From assembly GCF_036711975.1 (NCBI RefSeq), contig NC_091970.1:1867501-1931500 (forward strand): DNA of 64,000 bases, read 5' to 3'. Every line of letters starts with the position of its first letter. The first letter of the stretch is position 1. A model generated the notes under the pieces. That model saw nothing but the letters and a program-made list of their open reading frames with translations, was not told the DNA's origin and searched no databases. Shown here in pieces: positions 34,237-45,600 of the stretch. This DNA is from Onthophagus taurus. Taxonomy: Eukaryota > Arthropoda > Insecta > Coleoptera > Scarabaeidae. Both the position numbers and the translations under genes were made by a program.

Positions 34237-34671
34237 CTTTGTTGATTCACATGAAGTTGTCCACTTTTGGAATTGATTTTATCTACAAATTAAATAATTC
34301 AAAGAAAAGCGTGGTGTGATATTGCGTGATATGATTAATTGAGGGAATTTTAAGAAAAATGTGTGTCAGCACAACGATTTTATTCTTAACGACAGATTTG
34401 GTTTTAAAATAACCAAAAAATGGGGAGATGTAAATTTTGATTTACCTTTATGTGTAGGATTTAGCTTCGAAATTGGGTGAGTCAATTAAAGTGAGTTAAT
34501 TAAATTAAAACACAACAAAACGAAACTCGGGTGTTGTAAGTTATAACATAACCTCAATAATTAAAATGATTATGTCAAGTGTCAAGGGAGAGTTTTAGGT
34601 TTTTCGGTAATAGATGGCGCTAAAAAGGCGCGTGAATTTCACGTAATCAAAAAAACTTTTGTAATAATATA

Positions 34672-34705
34672 TCAGTTCGGTGGGGAACTAAACCGCGGTT
34701 AGTCG
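34672..34705 (+). promoter_or_regulatory. Inr-DPE core promoter of the dicarboxylate carrier
   Basis: Initiator TCAGTT at 34672-34677 (A+1 = 34674), with AGTCG at 34701-34705, exactly +28 to +32, matching the DPE consensus RGWYV. No TATA box at -31. The predicted leader is 153 bases up to the ATG at 34827. Confidence 0.68.
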
Positions 34706-34826
34706 AATAATATAAGTAGAGTTGTAAACGATTAGATTAATTTTAAATTAATTAATAATTTTTAAGCGATGACCTTTTAAAAAGATTAATTTTTGGTTGT
34801 TTTTGCCCCAATTAAAAGTAGGAAAA

Positions 34827-37209
34827 ATGAGTGAAGATAAAAAGAAAAGGGTTGCGAAATGGTACTTTGGAGGATTGGGCTCTTGTGGAGCTGCTTGTAT
34901 AACTCACCCTTTGGATACGATAAAAGTTATGTTGCAAACTCAACAACAAGTTAAGATGGGTATGGGACAAATGGCTATTCACGTCGTTAAAACTCAAGGT
35001 AAATAATTCTCATTGAATGTAAATTGAAATAAAATCGAATTGGAATAGAATCGAAATTAATTCCAAAAATTTCAAGGTCATTTAATTTAAAATCTAATTT
35101 GCTGTTAAAACAAAAACGTAACGTTGTTTTTCACGTCATTGGAAAAAACTTGTAACCAAAACTAACACCACTAAATTTATTAAATGAGACGTTAATGATG
35201 TTTTCCTGGCTCCGAGTTGCGTCACGATAATTATTAGCTAAATTGTTGATTTAGTTGATACTGTTAATACGTTTTATTGTGTTACTTTATGGGTTATTGC
35301 TATGTAACAAGTTTTATCTGAATAGAAACGCAAAAATGACCTTGAGAGTATATCGGAAGATGAAAGTTGTCGGTTTTCGGTGGGAGAAGGAGTAAAATTC
35401 ATCAGGCTACTCTAAACCGGACTGTATCGAGAGAACTGACCGAAAATCGGTTTTTATCTAATCGAGTAAACACTCTACATCGACATTCTTCGTTGGTGAA
35501 TATAACATTATAGTTTTTTTTTATAAAAAGAACATTTTTTTATCGTTAATCATAATTATTACAAAAAATAAAACGATTTCAAAATTAATTTTAGGTTATT
35601 AAATAATTTAAACGTCAAGGTGACATTTAAAACATCAAATGACAAGTAAAAAATTTAATTTGACATTTATACGTCAAAATTACAAGATTAATTTTAAAAT
35701 TTCGTTTTCTAAATGGTAATTGAGAATAGAAATGATTATTTAACCAATTTTACACATTAATATTAATGTAGAAAAATAAAACGTTAAAATTAATTTCAAA
35801 TAATTAAATAATTTAAACGTCAAGTTGACATTTAAAACATCAAATGACAAGTAAAAAATTTAATTTGACATTTATATGTCAAAATTTCAAGATTAATTCC
35901 AAAAATTCTTTTTCTAAGTATTAATTGAGAGTAGAATTGATTACTTAACCAATTTTACACATTAATATTGATGTAGAAAAATAGAACATCAAAATTAATT
36001 ATTAAAATTGAAACGTTAATATTTTAAACGTCAATTTACGAGGTGAGTCTGCTCATGTTTTCGTGGTTATCCAAATAGCGTAATATTTCTTGTTAGCTCT
36101 AGATATTAGTTTTTATCAATATAAGTTTAGAACATAACTTCTAATTGTATACACATCATCCTATTAGGGTTTATCTTACACAACATTCTCAAAATCGATT
36201 AATTTCGAGTTTCCGCTCCAAATCCAAGGATATTATATAATTTATTATGAGATTATTGAAAGATTATGTTTCTTAAAAGATTAAATTATAGATATTATTG
36301 CTGATAAGAAAACGTTTTCACAACAATATCCTTGAATTTATTTTATTATTAAAGATAAAATCTTATTATTTACTTACTATGTTTTTTTTTAGGATTCTTT
36401 TCACTTTACAATGGATTATCGGCGTCACTTCTTCGTCAACTCACTTATTCCACGACTCGTTTCGGAATTTACGAATACATGAAGAGCGTTTCTGATCCTA
36501 ACGATATGACTTTTGTAAAAAGGGTGGGTATGGCTGCGGTGGCGGGTGCTGCTGGTGGTTTAGTGGGAACCCCCGCTGATATGGTTAATGTCCGTATGCA
36601 GAATGATATTAAATTACCGCTGGAACAACGGAGAAAGTGAATCAAAATGAATTTAATTAATAAATTTTATTCAATTTAATATTATTTTAGTTATTCGAAC
36701 GCCGTGCATGGATTATTTAGCGTGGCGAAACAAGAAGGTGTTGGAAAATTATTTAATGGGGCTACAATGGCTACAAGTAGGGCTGTTTTTATGACCATCG
36801 GACAATTATCGTTTTATGATCAAATCAAAATTTTATTATTAAGTACAGGGTTTTTCCAAGACAATTTAACAACTCATTTTACATCTAGTTTAGTTGCTGT
36901 ATGTATATTAATCAATAAATCAATCAATAAGATTATTACTTACATTTCTTTTAGGCTGGTTTTGCAACGTTACTCACTCAACCTCTTGATGTTTTAAAAA
37001 CAAGATCGATGAACGCCAAACCGGGCGAATTTAAAAGTTTAGGCGACTTAATAATGCACACTGCTAAATTAGGACCAGCCGGTTTCTTCAAAGGATTCAT
37101 CCCAGCATTTTTCAGGCTTGGTCCACATACGATATTAACTTTTGTATTTTTTGAGCAACTTCGAATGAATTTCGGTTTGAATCCGTCCTATGAAGAGAAA
37201 AAATCGTAA
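34827..37209 (+). CDS. SLC25A10: Mitochondrial dicarboxylate carrier (SLC25A10/DIC)
   Basis: Inner-membrane carrier exchanging malate/succinate for phosphate or sulfur oxyanions. Exons 34827-34998, 36393-36636, 36691-36898 and 36955-37209 join in phase to 292 residues, the normal length. Three tandem carrier repeats are seen: CITHPLDTIKVMLQTQQQVK near residue 30, VGTPADMVNVRMQNDIKLP near 125, and LLTQPLDVLKTR near 220, with six transmembrane helices expected. WYFGGLGSCGAACITHPLD, LSASLLRQLTYSTTRFGIYE, VRMQNDIKLP..QRRNY and GPHTILTFVFFEQLR..FG are DIC-specific compared with other SLC25 members. Intron 1 (1.4 kb) holds a tandem duplication. Confidence 0.95.
35597..36000. repeat. Duplication of about 208 bp in carrier intron 1
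   Basis: TTAAATAATTTAAACGTCAA and the following sequence (GACATTTAAAACATCAAATG) occur at about 35597 and again at about 35805, with the intervening 200 bases similar throughout. Upstream, CGGTTTTCGGT (35370) and ACCGAAAATCGG (35440) form a separate inverted pair. Confidence 0.7.
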
Positions 37210-37554
37210 TTAATTATACATAAGTGTCCAAAATGAATATTTTAAGAGAAATAATTATTTAATAAGCATAATTGGCGAATTATACAGGATTATTCAGGAT
37301 TATATACAGAGTAAATTCAGGATATATCCGTCTAACTATTGAACAACGATACATTCCTATTTTCTGAGGTGAAATTATCTCTGCTGCTATTGCATGGTTT
37401 TTTTAAACATTTACATACATTATATTGTAATTCCAATTGAAACATTCCAATTATTTATTGCATATTGCATAAAGAGATATTTTAATGAAATCGATGTTAT
37501 TATAAAATATTAAAAGAATTGAAATTATTTATATGTAGGTGGTGTCAGTATGTG

Positions 37555-37560
37555 AATAAA
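37555..37560 (+). terminator. Probable poly(A) signal of the dicarboxylate carrier
   Basis: AATAAA about 350 bases after the stop codon, followed by T-rich sequence. Confidence 0.5.
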
Positions 37561-38171
37561 GAATTGATTTATCGATGTTAATAACGAATTTTAATCATAA
37601 TTCCTCTTATTTTCTTAATATTTTTAATATTTTGACACTTACCCTTCAAAATTTTCTGTCAATTTTGATTTTTTTTTAAGTTGGCAATAAATTTTTTTAA
37701 TGATAAAATTATAATTAAAATATTTTAAAACAATTCAATTACAAACATAATTGATTATTATGATATATTTCAATTAAATTTGTTTAAATTAAATTAGTGT
37801 TTTTAAACAATTCTTTATCATCATTGCGCCATCTCGTTTCGGGCAACCTAAATATCACGTCACAAAGATTTTAAGTTAAAACAAATAGTATAAGTGTTTT
37901 AAATTAACGCAAAATCATAATAATTTAATTATTTATTTAAGAATTTAAATCCTTTCAAATATTTTTAATTATATTAATAAAATTATTAAGATTTTAAAAT
38001 GACCTAACTTCATGTTTGTATTGATTGTAGCTTGTAGCTGTCAAGTTGTGATATAAACATAACCTAAAAGTGTTTCAATAAATTTAATCGTGAAAATCTT
38101 CAAGAATTAAAGGTAAATATGCTTTTAATTACAAGAAATTTGTATATTTTTAGTTTTAGTATAAAACATTT
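37561..38171. other. Convergent intergenic stretch
   Basis: AT-rich DNA between the 3' ends of the carrier and of CFAP210. No gene or repeat recognised; it should hold both 3' untranslated ends. Confidence 0.5.
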
Positions 38172-39943
38172 TTACTTGTAAAGTTCTTCTTTATGACACG
38201 GACACCGGCGATAATTAGGATCTGCACGCGGATCATGAGCCATTTTACCAGGAGTAATATTAACCATTTTAACATTACCAAGCATAGAAGTCCCATCTTC
38301 TTTTTGACAAATTTTTTCATGCTTCTTACCCGGATCGATCATATTTTCCTTTATATACTCATCGACTATCTTTTCAATAGGATATGTATTCCTTCCGTTA
38401 CTCTTGGCTTCTTCGATAACATGATTAGCGTAGGCAAAGAATTCATCGTCAGCTAATTTCAGCTTCATTTTGACGTATTCGTTAATTTCCTTTTGATGTG
38501 ACTCTCCTCGTATTTTATCTTCGGCGATTTGTTTTAAAATTTCGTGTCTAAATTGAAGCTTTTTGTCCCAATTTTCTTGGGCTCTTATTTGGTCGTGCAC
38601 TTTGTTGCATTCGTTTTGTTTTAGACGATTCATCATTTCCCATTTTTTCCCTTCGGCGATTAATCGGTCTTGTTCCGCTTTTTTAAGTAGATAATTTTGG
38701 CGATCTTCATCGCGTTCTTTTCGTAAACGTTGTGCTTTTTCGATACGACCTTGTTCTGCTGCGGCTTCACGCGCATCCGCTTCTTCTTTAGCTCGTTGAA
38801 TTGAACGCTCAAAAGCTTCATTTTTCGCTTTTTCGCCTGCTACGGCAGCTCTACTTGCCATTTCTCTTCTTATTTGTTCTTGTTCTCGCATCTAAATATT
38901 AAATTTTAGTATTATTGTGTTATTATATTACAAAAAAAATAATTTACCTCAAGAACTCTTTGTGCTCTTTTACATTCAATTTGTTTTTTAGCTTTTTCAA
39001 AAACTTCGATAACTTCTTCGACTTCGTCATCTTCTTTTTTTATCAATCGTTTAAATTCGCCTGCTTCTGATAAGAATTCTTGGACTTCTTTTTTTCGTTC
39101 GGCTTTTTCTTTCACTTTCTGTAAGATAAAAGTGAATTAAAAATCCAAATCATTTTTAAGTTTTATTTACCTCCTCAAATTGAATTTGTTTTTCCAACTC
39201 CATTTCTTTTTTGGCATGTTCATTGTCGAGTAATTCCTCCTTTATCCTTTCTTCTCTCAGTTTTTTCCGACATTCTTCTTTGTCTTGGATTTGTTTTAAA
39301 TAAGTTTTGCAAAATCCCTCATTTTTTTTACGAATCGCAGCCTCTTTTTCTTCATTTTCTTGTTTTTCTTCTATGGCAGCTTGCCTAATTTTTTCCGCTT
39401 CTTTTTTCTCTTCGTCCACGTAATGTTGATTGATTATTTTTTTAAATTCGATTTGTTTGCCGCGTTCGTACAACGTCTCCGAAAACATTAAAGCTCCGTT
39501 TATACTTTTCGGATAACTTTTTGAGTAAAACATTGTCCGTTTTACTTTTTCCATAAAAGCTTCTTTAATATCTGCTTGTTCTTGACGAAGAACGTAAAAA
39601 TTTTCCATGCGTTGCCGATCTAATTCTTCAGCTTGTTTCTTTCTTTCCATTTCTTTGTGCATATGGACGTGCTAGAACAACTTATTTTAACCTTAATTTA
39701 GTAATTATTTCTATTTACTTCAATTGAATCCGGCCAATTTTTGGTCATTGCATCGCTTCCCTCTTTCAAAGCTTGCCGATGAGCTCGTTCCGCTTCTATA
39801 GCATCTTCAATATTTTTTTTCCGATCTAAATGTCCTGTAATTTTTTTCCATGCTGTGTTTGAAACGTGAAGGGCATGGCCCCTTTCCGAAATCTTTGTGT
39901 TTTCGATGGTTTGTCCCGGTAATAAATACCATCGGGATTCCAT
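38172..39943 (-). CDS. CFAP210: Cilia- and flagella-associated protein 210 (CCDC173-like)
   Basis: Coiled-coil axonemal protein; vertebrate CFAP210 is a microtubule inner protein of doublet microtubules. Minus-strand exons in order: 39943-39719, 39671-39171, 39118-38948 and 38891-38172, all in phase, 538 residues (human about 550). Evidence: the N-terminal ALHVSNTAWKKITGHLDRKK, then KNWPDSIE; the block FMEKVKRTMFYSKSYPKSIN..ALMFSETLYERGKQIEFKK, which lines up with the AKTQLYYQTDRVKGFHSALL region of CCDC173; and long Glu/Lys/Arg-rich coiled coils to about residue 460. The C-terminus ends in a short ordered tail with CPCHKEELYK. In an insect, sperm flagella and ciliated neurons are the expected sites. 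Confidence 0.8.
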
Positions 39944-40225
39944 TTTATTTATTAGATTTAAATCAAAATCTTATAAGTTAATTAAAATTGATAGAATAGA
40001 CGTTTTCAGTTTAGAAACCAGACATTGGATGTGTTTCTATGGAAGTTTGATCGATAATTTCGTTTTTATTTCAGGTTATTATTTCAAAATTATCTAAATT
40101 TACGCAAATTAACATTTCTTTTATATTATCATAATTAAACATATTTATTTTCATTAATATTGAACAATTAGATACAAAAATCAAATAAAATGCAAAAATG
40201 AAAAGTTAGGTTGGAACCCACACAG

Positions 40226-42047
40226 ACCCATTTTTCTAAGTTGTATATAAAATCGAAATAACCATATTCATATCATTTATTTAAAATTCTCCAACAATTT
40301 TAATGGTGAAATCCATTTTTTGATATCTCAATTAGTTCTTGAGATATAACTTTTTAAAGTTAACCTAAAAATTACCCATTCATGTTGACATATTTTTTGA
40401 GGTTGGGTTCAAATTTCTGTTTCTAGGTTATGTATCAAATTGAAAAAACCAAATTTGGGGCACTTATACAATTTTCTTTGATAAATTTAGGGGTGAAATT
40501 ATTTTTTTGATACCTCGATTACTTTTTAAGAAATTAATCTTTAAAGATAACCTAAAAAAACCGTTTTTTAACACATTTTTAGGGTTAAATTTAAATCACT
40601 TTTTCTAGGTTGTATATAAAATCGAAATAACCATATTCATATCATTTATTTAAAATTCTCCAACAATTTTAATGATGAAATCCATTTTTTGATATCTCAA
40701 TTAGTTCTTGAGATATAACTTTTTAAAGTTAACCTAAAAAATTACCATTCATGTTGACACATTTTTTGAGGTTGGGTTCAAATTTCTGTTTCTAGGTTAT
40801 GTATCAAATTGAAAAAACCAAATTTGGGGCACTTATACAATTTTCTTTGATAAATTTAGGGGTGAAATTATTTTTTTGATACCTCGATTACTTTTTAAGA
40901 AATTAATCTTTAAAGATAACCTAAAAAAATCGTTTTTTAACACATTCTTAGGGCTAAATTTAAATCACTTTTTCTAAGTTGTATATAAAATCGAAATAAC
41001 CATATTCATATCATTTATTTAATATTCTCCAACAATTTTAATGGTGAAATCCATTTTTTGATATCTCAATTAGTTCTTGAGATATAACTTTTTAAAGTTA
41101 ACCTAAAAAATTACCATTCATGTTGACACATTTTTTGGGGTTGGGTTCAAATTTCTGTTTCTAGGTTATGTATCAAATTGAAAAAACCAAATTTGGGGCA
41201 CTTATTCAATTTTCTTTGATAAATTTAGGGGTGAAATTATTTTTTTGATACCCCGATTACTTTTTAAGAAATTAATCTTTAAAGATAACCTAAAAAAATC
41301 GTTTTTTAACACATTTTTAGGGCTAAATTTAAATCACTTTTTCTAAGTTGTATATAAAATCGAAATAACCATATTAATATCATTTATTTAATATTCTCCA
41401 ACAATTTTAATGGTGAAATCCATTTTTTGATATCTCAATTAGTTCTTGAGATATAACTTTTTAAAGTTAACCTAAAAAATTACCTAGTCATGTTGACACA
41501 TTTTTTGGGGTTGGGTTCAAATTTATTTTTCTAGGTTATGTATCAAATTGAAAAAACCAAATTTGGTGCACTTATACAATTTTCTTTGATAAATTTAGGG
41601 GTGAAATTATTTTTTTGATACCTCGATTACTTTTTAAGAAATTAATCTTTAAAGATAACCTAAAAAAATCGTTTTTTAACACATTTTTAGGGCTAAATTT
41701 AAATCACTTTTTCTAAGTTGTATATAAAATCGAAATAACCATATTAATATCATTTATTTCAAATTCTCCAACAATTTTAATGGTGAAATCCATTTTTTGA
41801 TATCTCAATTAGTTCTTGAAATATAACTTTTTAAAGTTAACCTAAAAATTACCCATTCATGTTGATATATTTTTTGGGGTTGGGTTCAAATTTCTTTTTC
41901 TAGGTTATGTATCAAATTGAAAAAACCAAATTTGGGGCACTTATACAATTTTCTTTGATAAATTTAGGGGTGAAATTATTTTTTTGATACCTCGATTACT
42001 TTTTAAGAAATTAATCTTTAAAGATAACCTAAAAAAAATCGTTTTTA
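40226..42047. repeat. S369 dimeric satellite array 1 (5 units), upstream of RECK
   Basis: Five units with GTTGTATATAAAATCGAAAT at 40241, 40610, 40978, 41348 and 41718 (spacing 368-370). Each unit consists of two diverged half-units of about 185 bases: one starts GGTTGTATATAAAATCG and carries TTGATATCTCAATTAGTTCT; the other starts GGTTATGTATCAAATTG and carries TTTGA(A/T)A(T/C)CTCGATTACTTT. The array fills most of the gap between the divergent CFAP210 and RECK genes. Confidence 0.92.
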
Positions 42048-42643
42048 CTAATGTTCTCGATTATAATAATATTTTTTCATGTATAATCCTGATTCCGGCT
42101 CTGTTTTTCTAAAACCTCGATCTTTCCGTTTCGAAACGAGGCGTTTTATATGCATATTGAAAACGTAACAAGGAGTGCTCATTGTAATTCTATAAACAAG
42201 TTGTCTGCGTTAACTCGAATGACAATCACTTGATTCATTCTTTTTCTATCCCAACATAAGAAATTAACATCTTCGTAAGAATATAAGTCATTTTACTCAT
42301 AAACATTCAATTTCTCAAGACTGTTATGAAATGGAACAGGTCATTTTGGATCTTTTAACCTTTCCGAGTATCTCGATATAAACTCTACGCAGACTACGGA
42401 GAGATTATCGTGCTGCAAGGAAGAAAAAGATAAAAAATATCGCTTTAACGGTGTAAATCGTAGGCGGGTTACATCCAAAACTATTTACATATACATATAC
42501 ATGTATGTATTGGCGGTGGCGTTGCGAACCAACGACGTCGGTTTCTTCGGCGTCGTCGTCGTCTTCTCATTTAGTTCGAATCGTGCGCTCGTGCGGAGAT
42601 GAGATCTGCGAGGGAGCGCGTTTAATACACGTGCCAAAAAATA
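42048..42643. promoter_or_regulatory. Likely promoter and leader region of RECK
   Basis: The G+C content rises here and CpG is frequent (42490-42620). A short ACATATACATATACATGTATG run lies at about 42486. No unambiguous TATA box; TTAGTTCGAATCG near 42571 could be an initiator, but spacing to a downstream element is not exact. Confidence 0.4.
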
Positions 42644-45600
42644 ATGTTCGCGACATCGTCGTTTTGTTCCAAATTTATTATCTCTTGTGGTTTGATTCTA
42701 TTTATTTCAACTTTTACATTTACAAATTGCCAAGGTAATAAGAAATTATTTCAAAAATGATAATCAGTTAATTGTGAAAAAATTATAATTGAATAACTGG
42801 AGTGGATGGATGTTGTCGCTGTCTGGGATGTTACACTCTTTAGTAGTACAATTGGCTCTTATTTATGTGTCTCATCTCGCTCACTTCGCCACAATACTCT
42901 CTTTAGTTTGTTTTAAGTTGTTGTGTTTTGAAATTTAAGTGCGTTGTATTATTCTGTATGTTTACGTAGTAAAGTTATTTTTCGTAATTCGATTAAATCT
43001 AGTGCGATAATAAAGTTTAGGAACTAAATTTCACCGCAAAGTTTAAAGTTCGAGTTCCAAGAGCTGGAGTCGAACTAATTTAAGTTTTTAACGCCCTCAC
43101 GAAACGGTTATAGTAGCTTTGATGGCGTGTGGATAATAAAGATAATAAAGTTACTTCTCCAAGTATGCAAAAAAAGTTTTAATATCATAAAAAAATCCTC
43201 CTTTTCGAATGCAAATTTCGACTTCTCGGTTCCTAACACTTTGTGAGATGCAAATCGAAAACCTGAACGGGGTTTTCATTTCCCCATTCGATGTCCACCC
43301 CTCTGAAATTCAAATGGGTGTCTTTGAGATGGAAATTTCTTTCTAAGATTGATTTAAAATTAACTAATTTATTTTTTGTTGCAGAATTTGTTTGTTGCTC
43401 GCACACCACTGGTTCCTGTAAAAACGTTTGCGAAAAGGTGAGTACCCAAAAATATCTCGTTTTAAATTTAAAGGAAACTTCTTTCATTGTGAAATGAAAT
43501 GAAATGAAATGTGTGCTTTTGATTACAAAACGAAAGAAGTTGAGATCAAACGGTTCGGGCGTCCGGCGGAAAAACAAAAATTATTTTGGCGACACCGAAA
43601 CTACACGAACCTTTGGACACGGTCCAATATTATTCCTGTCTTTGAACTCTTCGCAACAAGCAGAAAAAAGAAATCATCTCGCACACGCACTCTCTACTCC
43701 TCCTCTCTCTGTCGAGTGAGTGAATTCCATTGCTATTTTAAACGTTCCGACTCTTTTTCTCAATATATTAACCATTTCGAAAACTATTTTCAAATTTTGA
43801 AATGATATAAAAATCGAGGAAGTTCTTTGACCCTGAGAGGTTATTTAGTGGCGCATATTTTAACAGTCAACCAACACACAACTGTAAGCACTTAACCTAA
43901 TTGTGAATTATTAAAATCGTTTTTTGTTCGTTGTCGGAGTCGAAATGACTTCTAGAATCGTACCATGCGGGTGTCTATTTAAAATAAAATTTAAAACAAT
44001 GTTTTAACATTAAATTCCAACAAAAACCGATTAAAATTCAGGTCCGCTACTGGGACAGGAACTAGTACGTCAGGATTGCTTTTGAATTAAACTGCCATAT
44101 CCGGTTTAAGTTGATTATTTACAACCGGCGACGCTGCGAATGGCGTTAATTACAAAATTATTCAGTTCTCGTTTCAGCCACTTTTATTTTCTTTATTATT
44201 TATACCTTCCTTTTTACTCCGTAGATTTTAATCTTCACACATTTTTGTATCCTCACGTAATTGTTAACCATTTGTTAGTGTTCGCGTCTTTTGTCACATG
44301 GGTGTCGATTACACATTAAACATGCGAACATCTGGACGTTGTTTAGTCTCATTTGAAGAAGAAGATGAGTCTGTTACGTATCTATTAAAATCCTTCCTAT
44401 AAATAAATTAATTTTCATAAAAAATCCTTTTAAATGAATCCAAACTCGACCTATTTTACAATTAAAACATCCGAAATATTTTAATTTTTACATTTTTATA
44501 AAATCCAAGATGGCCGAAAATTAATTATTCCTAAATATTCCGATAGATGATCAAAAAATAAATAAAACGAGTCCAAACTCGACATATCTAAGTGTTTTAA
44601 TACTCAAGATATCTTGTTTTTTATAAAATCAAGATGGCGGAAAACAAAACACTAATTAATTATGTCATCTATGAATTTAAAATTGATTTTTTTTGATAAA
44701 TATAGAGTGTGAGACATCAAATTAAGTTAAAATTTTCTGATTATTACGAAAATTTTGTTCATTTTAATGAATAAAATCAATTTTGATATTTTTTACATGT
44801 TTTTATATTAAATCGATTTCGAATCAAATAAAATGCAAAGAAAAGTCAGGTTGAACCCACAAAGAAAGATTAATATTCGTAATCTACATTAAAAATCGTT
44901 TATTAACACATTTTTAGGGTTAAATTTAAATCACTTTTTCTAAGTTGAATATAAAATCGAAATAACCATATTAATATCATTTATTTCAAATTCTCCAACA
45001 ATTTTAATGGTGAAATCCATTTTTTGATATCTCAATTAGTTCTTGAGATATAACTGTTTAAAGTTAACCTAAAAATTACCCATTCATGTTGACACATTTT
45101 TTGGGGTTGAGTTCAAATTTCTTTTTCTAGGTTATGTATCAAATTGGAAAATGTAAATTTAGTGCATTAATACAATTTTCTTTGACAAATTTAGTGGTGA
45201 AATTAGTTTTTTGAAATCTCGATTACTTTTTGAGAAATTCATTTTTAAATATAACCCAAAAAAATTGTTTTTTGACACATTTTTAGGGTTAAATTTAAAT
45301 CACTTTTTCTAGGTTGTATATAAAATCGAAATAATCATGTTAATATGATTTATTTAAAATTCTCCCACAATTTTAATGGTGCAATCCATTTTTTGATATC
45401 TCAGTTAGTTCTTGAGATATAACTGTTTAAAGTTAACCTAAAAATTACCCATTCATGTTGACACATTTTTTGGGGTTGGGTTCAAATTTCTTTTTCTAGG
45501 TTATGTATCAAATTGGAAAATCTAAATTTGGTGCATTAATACAATTTTCTTTGATAAATTTAGCGGTGAAATTAGTTTTTTGAAATCTCGATTACTTTTT

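Noticed and set aside
34812..34997. Minus-strand open frame over carrier exon 1
   Set aside because: Shadow of the SLC25A10 first exon.
43504..43805. Overlapping open frames after RECK exon 2
   Set aside because: They lie in the intron, overlap each other in different frames, and show no family motif; the exon ends at the GTGAGT donor at 43438.
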